Below, piece by piece: positions 30,306-37,952 of a stretch of 64,000 nucleotides of DNA. Within the stretch, counting starts at the first letter, position 1. Each line of letters starts with the position of its first letter. Source of the DNA: DATKEJ01 sp963768715 (GTDB taxonomy: Bacteria > Bacteroidota > Rhodothermia > Rhodothermales > DATKEJ01); contig CAVYJC010000011.1 of the NCBI GenBank assembly GCA_963768715.1, positions 372,001 through 436,000 of the forward strand. Reading direction: 5' to 3'. The position numbers and the translations under genes are program-made. The notes below the pieces were generated by a model. That model saw only the letters and a list, made by a program, of their open reading frames with translations, searched no databases and was not told the DNA's origin.

Positions 30306-32324
30306 ATGTCCAGAATCTGGTGGCATTCATATGCAGGGATTTGCGTTGTCGTGACCGCCGCGGGAGTTCTCGCCGGTTGTGGCGGCACTGCTCCAGTAAT
30401 GAAGGAGGGGCCCGGCCCAAACGTCGTGGCACGCTTTGCGGGACAGGAACTTACCGTTCCCGAATTTGAGAAGCGTTACGAACGCAGCGTCGGCGGGAAT
30501 GCCGCAGCGGTTCAGGATTCGATGGCTGACTACGAAGACTTTCTGCAACGCTACGTCGATTTCCGATTGAAAGTCATTGAGGCCAAATCTATCGGCCTGG
30601 ATAAGGATCCGGAGATCGTCCAGGAGATCGGGCAGTACAAGGACCAGCTTGCCAGGCCCTATCTCGTCGATCAGGAAGTCGTAGACGGTCTGGTTCATAA
30701 TCTCTATGACAGGCAGCAGGAAGAAGTAAGTGCAAGTCATATTCTCGTCAGAGTTCAATCGCCCGGTGCGCCTGCGGACACGCTGGAGGCGTACTTACGA
30801 ATGGAGTCGCTTCGAGACTCTGTCCTCGCCGGCACACCATTCGGAGATATCGCGCAGCGGAATTCGGATGACCCGTCTGCAAAACAGAACAAGGGTTATC
30901 TCGGGGTATTTACGGGCGGCCGGATGATCAAGGCCTTCGAAGACAAGGCATACGAGACGCCGGTCGGCGAGATGTCTGACATCTTCAGGACCCGATTCGG
31001 CTACCATATTCTTCAGGTCCACTCACGCGGGAAGCGGTCTCCCGACATTCGCGCGGCCCACATCCTCATACGCACGTCCGACGACGACTCGACCAAGGCA
31101 CTGGCGACGATCCACGAGATCATGCAGAAGCTCGATGAGGGCGTCGAATTCTCGGACCTCGCAAAGGAATACTCGGAGGATCAGGGAAGCGCCCAGAACG
31201 GTGGTGATCTCGGTTTCTTCGGGCGGGGACGCATGGTCGCACCCTTCGAAGAGGCCGCCTTCGGCCTGAAGAAGATCGGGGATGTCTCTGCGCCGGTGCG
31301 TACGCGCTTTGGATACCATCTGATCAAGCTGTTGGACGTCGGTACCCTTCCGACTTTCGACGAGGCATACGATGATCTGAAGACCCTCGTGCAGCGACTG
31401 CCCCGATTCAAAACGGCGGAAACCGCCTTGGCATTGAGCTACAAGGAACAGCTTGGCTCGTCGATCGACACCATGGCCGTCGAGCAACTCACTGCAGAGC
31501 TTTCCGCAGGACTCGATCCTCTTCCATTTGGCCCTCGAGAATTGGTCGGACGACCAGAAGGCGACGGTTATTGCCAGGCTTGGTGATCATGAATACACGC
31601 TCGGGGATTTCATGAACTACGGTAGCGAGCGCCGAAACGAGGCGCCGCAGAGTTATGACCTGAACGAGACGCTCTCAATGATCGACCAGATGCTCACAGA
31701 TCGAGCGCTCGATGTTGAGGCCTCGCATCTGGAGGATCGCGACGCCGACTTCAAGGACCTGATGGATGAGTATCGCGACGGCATTGTCCTTTTTCGGATC
31801 ATGGAAGATTCTGTCTGGAACCGCGCGAACACAGATACGCTCGGGCTGATGAAGATCTACGAGCAAAATGCGGCGAGTTACCGTTTTCCGGAAAGGAAGC
31901 GGGTGATCAGCTTCTACTCGAAGTCCGACTCGGTCCTGAATGGGATCGCCAAGGAATGGACGCCTGGAGATACGACGGACTGGGCGGGCCGAATCGATGA
32001 AGAGGGATTCAGGGTCGACACAACGTTTGTTTCCGACTCGACGAATTCGATTTACGATCAGGCCATACCGCTGTCGGTGGGTCAGACTACGCGCCGATTC
32101 GGTACCGTCGTGGATTCATGCTTTTGGCGCTTGACGGTCTGGAAGCTCCGCGGCAGAAGACATTCAAGGAGGCACGCGCCGACGTAGTTACGACGTATCA
32201 ATCGCAAGTCGAAGAGGAATGGCTGAAACGACTCCGTGAGAAGTATCACGCCGTCCTATATCCAGAAAACCTCAGGTACGCGTTCAACGATATCGCCCCT
32301 GCGGGAATGAACTCCAGTCCTTGA
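30306..32324 (+). CDS. Parvulin-type peptidyl-prolyl isomerase lipoprotein (frame interrupted twice)
   Basis: Periplasmic foldase anchored by a lipid. ATG 30306 is preferred over ATG 30300 because GGAG lies 8 bases before it. Signal and lipobox: GVLAGC. Two parvulin domains are seen (ASHILVRVQ to FGYHILQVH, and AAHILIRTS to FGYHLIKLL). The frame then breaks twice: an extra base near the TTT at 31501-31503 shifts it by +1, and a missing base just before 32091 restores it. Rejoined, the protein is about 672 aa and continues as LENWSDDQKATVIARLGDHE... and APIRYRRGFMLLALDGLEA to NSSP. Protein-like sequence on both sides of each break argues for sequencing error over decay. First of three foldase genes. 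Confidence 0.8.
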
Positions 32325-32343
32325 CGCCGTCTCCGGTTCCATT

Positions 32344-33210
32344 ATGATCAAGGCGGTACGAACGACCATTGTCGCCGCATGCTGCTTTGCAGCTGCCTGC
32401 GGTCGAGCCGATGTCGACAGAGACTTCGTAGCAAGGGTCGGGAATTCGTATCTCGACAAGGATGATCTCGAGCTCGCATTGTCGAGCTTGCCGGTTGGGC
32501 TTGACTCAACCCACGCGGCCGAACAGTTCATTGATCGATGGGTGACCGATGAGCTGCTCTCGCAGGAAGCGCGAGGACAGAATCTGCAGAACGACCCGGA
32601 CGTTCGCCGACGCATGGAGGAAAGTGAGCGGTCGGTGCTGATTGGCACGCTCGTCAGCCGGATGTACCGTGAGGTGGAGACTCCCACGGACCGAGAGATC
32701 CGCGCCTATTTCGATCGAAACGTCGACAACTTAACACTGAGGGAGTCATTTCTCCGGATTCGCTACCTCTCGACCTATGATTCGGTGGCGGCCGTTCTCG
32801 CAGTGGCCGTTCTCGATACGCTCGATCAGTCATCACGACCCGATTCAACGTGGAGATCAATCGTAGGGGCCGCAGCGATCGATCCGGAAGTCTGTCTCGC
32901 ACTGTCAGTGAACTACTTCCCGGAAAGTCGATTCTTCAGGAATATTCCGGAGTTGACAGAATCGATCGAGCGTTTGCGGCCTGGCCAGACAGCCCCGATC
33001 ATCCGAATCGAGAACCAGTACCACGTTATCCATTTGGTCGATCGGGTTCCGGCCGGGACAAAACCCAATCTCGAGTGGGTGGTCGACGACATCAGAAACA
33101 GGCTGCTGATCGACAAGAGGAAACAGATGTATCTCGATCAGGTTCAACGGCTGCGAAATAGCGCGCTTGCTCGCGGTCAATTGGAGTTGCGTACGGATTC
33201 GCCGGAATAA
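32344..33210 (+). CDS. Probable lipoprotein of the SurA/PpiC foldase family
   Basis: 288 aa. The N-terminal hydrophobic segment ending CCFAAACGRAD suggests export, with a non-canonical lipobox (AAAC). The body resembles the SurA-like chaperone region (VARVGNSYLDKDDLELALSSL, FIDRWVTDELLSQEARGQNL) followed by a degenerate parvulin-like stretch ending IENQYHVIHLVDRVPAG. The clear parvulin consensus of its neighbours is weak here, so it may be a chaperone without isomerase activity. Begins 19 bases after the upstream foldase gene and ends 55 bases before surA. Confidence 0.75.
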   Translation: MIKAVRTTIVAACCFAAACGRADVDRDFVARVGNSYLDKDDLELALSSLPVGLDSTHAAEQFIDRWVTDELLSQEARGQNLQNDPDVRRRMEESERSVLIGTLVSRMYREVETPTDREIRAYFDRNVDNLTLRESFLRIRYLSTYDSVAAVLAVAVLDTLDQSSRPDSTWRSIVGAAAIDPEVCLALSVNYFPESRFFRNIPELTESIERLRPGQTAPIIRIENQYHVIHLVDRVPAGTKPNLEWVVDDIRNRLLIDKRKQMYLDQVQRLRNSALARGQLELRTDSPE

Positions 33211-33265
33211 TCCCCGTCCCCCACTGACGGCGAACCCGACATAGTATGCATATCACCAGGAGCCG

Positions 33266-34663
33266 ATGAAACCGGTCAATATGAAGCGGATGATTTTGGA
33301 TATGGGAGAAGAATGGCGTCGGAGCCTGAGGTTTTTCGTTCTGCTGGTTCTGGTTGGATGCCTGGCGGGATCAGCGAATGCGCAGCAGGAAACGGTTCTC
33401 GACGAGATCGTGGCCGTCGTCGACGGAGAGATCATTCTCAGGTCTGACGTGAACGCTCTCGTGCTGGGGGTAATGCAGCAGCAGCAGGCTGAATTGACGG
33501 ACAAACTCTGGCTTGATGCGCTCGATGAGCTCGTGAACCAGAAAGTCATTCTGGCGCACGCAAAGCAAGACACCACGATTCAGATCACTCCTGAACAAAC
33601 GTCTCAGGAGGTCGACTCCAGGATCGATCGCCTCATCGCTCAAGCGGGCAGTCAGCAGCGGCTTGAGGAGGCATACGGCGAGACGGTCGCGGAGATCAAG
33701 GCCGACCTGAGCCCTGCCGTCCGTGACCAGCTGATCACGGGCGAATTCCAGCGCCGGCACATGCAGAACATCAAGGTGACACCGAGCGAAGTCAAGGAAT
33801 GGTTCAACAAGATCCCTCAGGACTCTCTCCCGACGCTCCCCGAGATCGTCCGTGTGGCGCACATCGTGAGACTGCCGGAACCTGATCCCGCCGCGCGTGA
33901 GGAAGCGATGCACATCATCACGACTTTGCGGGATTCCGTAGCGAGCGGAGGAGCCACGATCGAGGAGCTTGCAAAGTTCTCCGATGACGTCGGCTCGGTG
34001 GCGGATAGCGGCCGGTACAAGAATATCCGCTTGTCGGATCTGGTGCCTGAATTCGGCGCCATTGCCGCCGGTCTTGAGCCTGGACAGCTTTCCCAGATAT
34101 TCGAGACGAGCTACGGATTGCACTTCATGCGACTCAACCGACGAACCGGGGACATCGTCGATTTCAACCACATTCTCATCAAAATCGATGAGAGCCGCGT
34201 CGATCCACAGCCGGCGATAGACTTTCTCACCGCGGAGCGCGATTCGGTAGTCAACTTGAACATTCCCTTCGAGAGGCTGGCCAGGAAGAATTCTGAGGAG
34301 CCGCGGAGCGCCACGCGTGGGGGCTACGTCAGTGACCCGCGGTCAGACGATCGCGATCTCGTGCTCTCGGCACTCAGCGATTCCTGGCAGCAGACCATCA
34401 ACGATCTCTCGGTAGGCGACGTGAGCGAGCCTGCGAAGTTCGAATTGCTCGACGGTCGTGCCGCTTGGCATATCGTCTGGCTGCAAGACCGTATTCCACC
34501 CCATTCGGTCAGTCTCAAGCAGGATTATGACCGCATTGAGCAGCTCGTGCTGCAAGAAAAGCGTGCCAGGGAGCTAGACTCCTGGCTTCATAAGCTCCGA
34601 AAAGGAGTCTATGTTGAGATACGAGTTCCGGGGGCCGAGAATCTTACAACAGCTGCCGACTAA
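33266..34663 (+). CDS. surA: SurA-like periplasmic peptidyl-prolyl isomerase
   Basis: 465 aa chaperone for outer-membrane proteins. Signal peptide ending CLAGSANA, then QQETVLDEIVAVVDGEIILRSD, the SurA N-domain opening. Two parvulin-like domains follow (RVAHIVRLPEPDP to YGLHFMRLN, and FNHILIKIDES to AAWHIVWLQDR). An AGGAG lies 5 bases before ATG 33266. Third of three foldase genes in one direction, and probably cotranscribed with them. The SurA label is by domain order; the strict E. coli orthologue cannot be proved by eye. Confidence 0.85.
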   Translation: MKPVNMKRMILDMGEEWRRSLRFFVLLVLVGCLAGSANAQQETVLDEIVAVVDGEIILRSDVNALVLGVMQQQQAELTDKLWLDALDELVNQKVILAHAKQDTTIQITPEQTSQEVDSRIDRLIAQAGSQQRLEEAYGETVAEIKADLSPAVRDQLITGEFQRRHMQNIKVTPSEVKEWFNKIPQDSLPTLPEIVRVAHIVRLPEPDPAAREEAMHIITTLRDSVASGGATIEELAKFSDDVGSVADSGRYKNIRLSDLVPEFGAIAAGLEPGQLSQIFETSYGLHFMRLNRRTGDIVDFNHILIKIDESRVDPQPAIDFLTAERDSVVNLNIPFERLARKNSEEPRSATRGGYVSDPRSDDRDLVLSALSDSWQQTINDLSVGDVSEPAKFELLDGRAAWHIVWLQDRIPPHSVSLKQDYDRIEQLVLQEKRARELDSWLHKLRKGVYVEIRVPGAENLTTAAD

Positions 34664-34716
34664 CCCTTTTCGTCTACCTCACGCATAGTCGCGTCCTCAC
34701 CGAACTCAGCAATCCA

Positions 34717-35706
34717 ATGCATCCAGCTGCTGCGCAAGACACAGTCGAGCAAGCCAACAACGTCCAAAGAAGTTACGCGAGACTTAGGGAAGAGGTAGGC
34801 AAGGTGATCATCGGGCAAGAGCCCATCATTCGCCGGCTGTTCGTTTCGATTCTCGCTCGGGGACACTGCCTGCTCGTCGGAGTACCTGGGCTCGCCAAGA
34901 CCCTCCTTATCCGAACCCTGTCGGATGCGATGGATCTTCGCTTCTCACGGATTCAGTTTACGCCCGACTTGATGCCAAGCGACATCACAGGAACCGAGAT
35001 CCTCGAGGAGGATCGCCAGACCGGCAAGCGCGCCTTTAAATTTCTCCATGGACCGATCTTTGCGAATGTCGTTCTGGCCGACGAGATAAACCGCACGCCG
35101 CCGAAAACGCAGGCCGCACTGCTCGAGGCGATGCAGGAGCATCACGTAACGGCGGCCGGGCAGACATATCGTCTCGAAGAACCGTTCTTCGTCCTCGCCA
35201 CCCAGAATCCGATCGAGCAGGAAGGTACTTACCCCCTGCCGGAGGCCCAGCTCGACCGGTTCATGCTGAACTTGTGGCTGGATTACCCCTCGTTTTCCGA
35301 TGAGGTCGAAATTGTTCGAAGTACCACGGCGGTGCAGCACGCGAAGGTGCAGCACGTCGTATCATCGGCCGACATCTGCGCTTATCAGGATCTCGTTCGC
35401 CAGGTGCCGGTCGCGGACAATGTTATCGACTATGCAGTCAGCCTTGCCGCCAGAACGCGACCTGGTCAGAAAGACGCGCCGAAGATCGTGGAGGATTATC
35501 TGAGCTGGGGTGCCGGACCGAGTGCGTCTCAATACTTGATTCTCGGTGCGAAAGCGATCGCGCTTCTCGACGGCAGACTCACGCCGGTGATCGAGGACGT
35601 CAAGTCCATGGCCGTTCCGGTCCTGCGGCACAGGATCGTGACGAATTTCAACGCCGAAGCAGATGGCGTTTCTCCAGTCGACGTGATCAACGAACTGGTC
35701 GGATAG
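34717..35706 (+). CDS. MoxR-family AAA+ ATPase
   Basis: 329 aa chaperone-like ATPase of the MoxR group. Walker A GVPGLAKT at residues 55-62, Walker B VVLADEINR, and the MoxR signatures QEHHVTAAGQTYRLEEPFF and ATQNPIEQEGTYPLPEAQLDRF. MoxR genes are normally followed by DUF58 and von Willebrand factor A genes; here the TAG stop is followed at once by a 7-bp tandem repeat and then a convergent topoisomerase gene, so it lacks its usual partners locally. It starts 53 bases after surA. Confidence 0.93.
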   Translation: MHPAAAQDTVEQANNVQRSYARLREEVGKVIIGQEPIIRRLFVSILARGHCLLVGVPGLAKTLLIRTLSDAMDLRFSRIQFTPDLMPSDITGTEILEEDRQTGKRAFKFLHGPIFANVVLADEINRTPPKTQAALLEAMQEHHVTAAGQTYRLEEPFFVLATQNPIEQEGTYPLPEAQLDRFMLNLWLDYPSFSDEVEIVRSTTAVQHAKVQHVVSSADICAYQDLVRQVPVADNVIDYAVSLAARTRPGQKDAPKIVEDYLSWGAGPSASQYLILGAKAIALLDGRLTPVIEDVKSMAVPVLRHRIVTNFNAEADGVSPVDVINELVG

Positions 35707-35804
35707 TCGAAGGTCAAAGGTCGAAGGTCAAAGGTCGAAGGTCAAAGGTCGAAGGTCGAAGGTCGAAGGTCGAAGGTCAAAGGTCGAAGGTCGAAGGTCG
35801 AAGG
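35707..35804. repeat. 7-bp tandem repeat, 14 units of TCRAAGG
   Basis: Fourteen uninterrupted heptamers, ten TCGAAGG and four TCAAAGG, begin at the base after the moxR TAG stop. The two unit types alternate at first, then TCGAAGG dominates. On the minus strand an accidental open frame through the repeat gives TFDLRPS units; it has no support as a gene. Unit length is not a multiple of three. Copy-number variation between strains would be expected. Confidence 0.97.
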
Positions 35805-35958
35805 TCCGAGGGCCTGCCCCGAGCGAGCGAGACGCTGCACAATCGTCGTCGTGATGTGTGCCGAGCGACGAGGGGCCCGAGGGGGCTGTCAGTCTTCGCG
35901 CTTTCGGGTCCCAAAATCTGTGACGCCCAGCCCCTACCCCTGAGTCGAGCACTGTCGG
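35805..35958. other. Non-coding spacer between the two tandem repeats
   Basis: About 154 G+C-rich bases between the two repeat tracts, in the 284-base gap between the stop codons of the convergent moxR and parE genes. I see no gene and no clear intrinsic terminator. Short inverted fragments occur (for example GGGCCCGAGGGGGC) without a T-tract. Confidence 0.6.
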
Positions 35959-35959
35959 C

Positions 35960-35996
35960 TAGAAGACTAGAAGACTAGAAGACTAGAAGACTAGAC
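35960..35996. repeat. 8-bp tandem repeat TAGAAGAC abutting the parE stop
   Basis: Four full TAGAAGAC units (35960-35991) plus a partial TAGAC. The parE stop codon TAG (35993-35991 on the minus strand) is part of the array. CTAG occurs five times at exact 8-base spacing. Because 8 is not a multiple of 3, the TAGs downstream of parE fall in all three frames. Confidence 0.95.
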
Positions 35997-37928
35997 GTCA
36001 ATATCACCGACTTCGGCGGCGTGTTCCATGATGAAGTCGTAGCGGGCAGACGCGTTCTTGCCCATCAGATCTGAGATCAGCTTTTCTGTCGCCACCCGGT
36101 CCTGATCGGGTATTGCAACCTTCAGCAGGCGTCTCGTTGCTGAGTGGAGCGTCGTTTCCTTCAGCGTGGCAGGCATCATTTCGCCCAGACCTTTGAAACG
36201 CTGGACCTCAGCCTTCGCGGCACGCTTTCCGGACGATGCTTTCCGGATGATCTCGTCCTTTTGCTCCTCGTCGAGCGCCCAATGTGTTTCTTTGCCGACG
36301 TCGATGCGGTACAAAGGTGGCTGGGCGAGATAGATGAATCCCTGTTCGATGAGCGGCCTTAGATAACGGTAGAAGAAGGTGAGCAGCAGCGTTGCGATGT
36401 GATGGCCGTCCGAGTCGGCGTCCATCAGCAGGATGATCTTGTGGTAGCGGAGGTTCTTCAACTCGAGATGATCCCCCATCCCGCAGCCGAGGGCCTGGAC
36501 GATGTCACTCAGTTCACGGTTGTCGAGCAGCTTCTTTCTCGAAGCCTGCTCGGCATTGAGCACCTTGCCGCGCAACGGAAGGATAGCCTGTGTTTTCCGA
36601 TCACGTCCTTGTTTGGCCGAACCGCCGGCGGAATCACCCTCGACGATGAACAGCTCTGATTCCTGTGGATTGGTCGATGAACAATCGGCCAGTTTGCCAG
36701 GAAGATTGAGTCGGTGGCTGATCGCAGTCTTCCTTCTTGCCTCCCGACTCGCGGCGCGACTTGCGAGGCGGGCTTTGGCCGCCTGAATGATTCGCGCGGC
36801 AATCGCATCAGCCGTAGAAGGGTGCTCATTCAGGAACTGTTCGAGCTCGAGTCGAAAGGCGCCGGTGACCGTCGAACGAGCCTCCGGATTATTCAGCTTC
36901 TCTTTTGTCTGACCCTGAAACTGCGGATCTACAACGAAGAGGTTAATGATTCCGACGAGTCCCTCTCTAATGTCGTCGGCGGTTACCTCGAGCTTCTTCT
37001 CTCCGATCCCGTGTGTATCCATGTAGGCCCGCACGGCTCGTGCTACACCGTCTTTGAAGCCGGTTTCGTGGGTACCGCCGTCGACCGTTGGGATGCCGTT
37101 TACGAAGCTCCTGACGTGATCGCGCGTCAGCTCGGTCCATTGCAGGGCGACTTCCACACGATATCCTTCATCGAGATCCTCCTGCCTCAGCACAAAAGCT
37201 TCCGGATGAATCTCCCGCGTCTTTTGTTCGGAGATGACGTGCTCGAGGTACTCAGCAATCCCGCCTTCGTGGTGGTACTCTGCCCGTGTGCCGGCCGCTT
37301 CGTCGACAAAAGCTATTCTCAGCGACCCGTTAAGAAACGTCTTAACCTCGAGCTGATCTCCAATAAGCGCCGCATCGAACCTGACGTCTTCGAAAATCTG
37401 TCCATCAGGCTTGAAAAAGATCGATGTGCCCGAGCCTCGTCCGTTCTCGCCGACGACCTTAATAGACCCGTCGGGAACTCCCCTCGTGAACGATTGCCGG
37501 TAGGTCTTCCCGTTTCTCTTCACGGTGGCGATCAGTTTCTCGGAGAGCGCATTCACCACCGACGCGCCAACACCGTGGAGGCCGCCCGACGTGATATAGT
37601 TCGAATCGTCAAACTTGCCCCCGGCGTGCAGTGTCGTGAGGATGAGTTCGAGCGTTGGAATGTTCTTGACGGGATGCTTTTCCACCGGGATTCCCCGGCC
37701 GTTGTCTAATACGGTGATGCTGCAGCCGTCGCGATGGAGCGTAACGTCGATGGACGAGGCAAAACCGTTGCTTGCCTCGTCGACTGCGTTGTCGACGATC
37801 TCCCAAAGCAAGTGGTGAAGGCCGGTCTTGCCCGTACCTCCGATGTACATACCGGGACGTTTGCGAACAGGCTCGAGTCCCTCGAGCACCTGGATCGCTT
37901 CAGCTGAATATGTGTTGCTTACTGCCAT
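35991..37928 (-). CDS. parE: DNA topoisomerase IV subunit B / type IIA topoisomerase ATPase subunit
   Basis: ATPase subunit of a type IIA topoisomerase, 645 aa. The GHKL ATP site is visible as EIVDNAVDEASNG, LDNGRGIPVEKHP and GLHGVGASVVNAL; the Toprim domain carries LFIVEGDSAGGSAKQGRDR, LPLRGKVLN and the metal-binding LMDADSDGHHIATLLL. The length and the missing GyrB-type insertion favour ParE over GyrB, and the gene follows the A subunit by 24 bases. In species with only one such enzyme it would be gyrase. The stop codon is embedded in an 8-bp tandem repeat. Confidence 0.88.
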   Translation of the reverse strand: MAVSNTYSAEAIQVLEGLEPVRKRPGMYIGGTGKTGLHHLLWEIVDNAVDEASNGFASSIDVTLHRDGCSITVLDNGRGIPVEKHPVKNIPTLELILTTLHAGGKFDDSNYITSGGLHGVGASVVNALSEKLIATVKRNGKTYRQSFTRGVPDGSIKVVGENGRGSGTSIFFKPDGQIFEDVRFDAALIGDQLEVKTFLNGSLRIAFVDEAAGTRAEYHHEGGIAEYLEHVISEQKTREIHPEAFVLRQEDLDEGYRVEVALQWTELTRDHVRSFVNGIPTVDGGTHETGFKDGVARAVRAYMDTHGIGEKKLEVTADDIREGLVGIINLFVVDPQFQGQTKEKLNNPEARSTVTGAFRLELEQFLNEHPSTADAIAARIIQAAKARLASRAASREARRKTAISHRLNLPGKLADCSSTNPQESELFIVEGDSAGGSAKQGRDRKTQAILPLRGKVLNAEQASRKKLLDNRELSDIVQALGCGMGDHLELKNLRYHKIILLMDADSDGHHIATLLLTFFYRYLRPLIEQGFIYLAQPPLYRIDVGKETHWALDEEQKDEIIRKASSGKRAAKAEVQRFKGLGEMMPATLKETTLHSATRRLLKVAIPDQDRVATEKLISDLMGKNASARYDFIMEHAAEVGDIDV

Positions 37929-37952
37929 TGAGTAACAGTATGACCGGCCGGT

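Noticed and set aside
30306..32324. Three separate genes instead of one broken foldase gene
   Set aside because: The pieces are consecutive parts of one PPIase-like protein and neither downstream piece has a plausible start; one-base corrections rejoin them.
35728..35952. 74-codon minus-strand frame with TFDLRPS repeats
   Set aside because: Translation of the 7-bp tandem repeat plus spacer; no start context, no domain.
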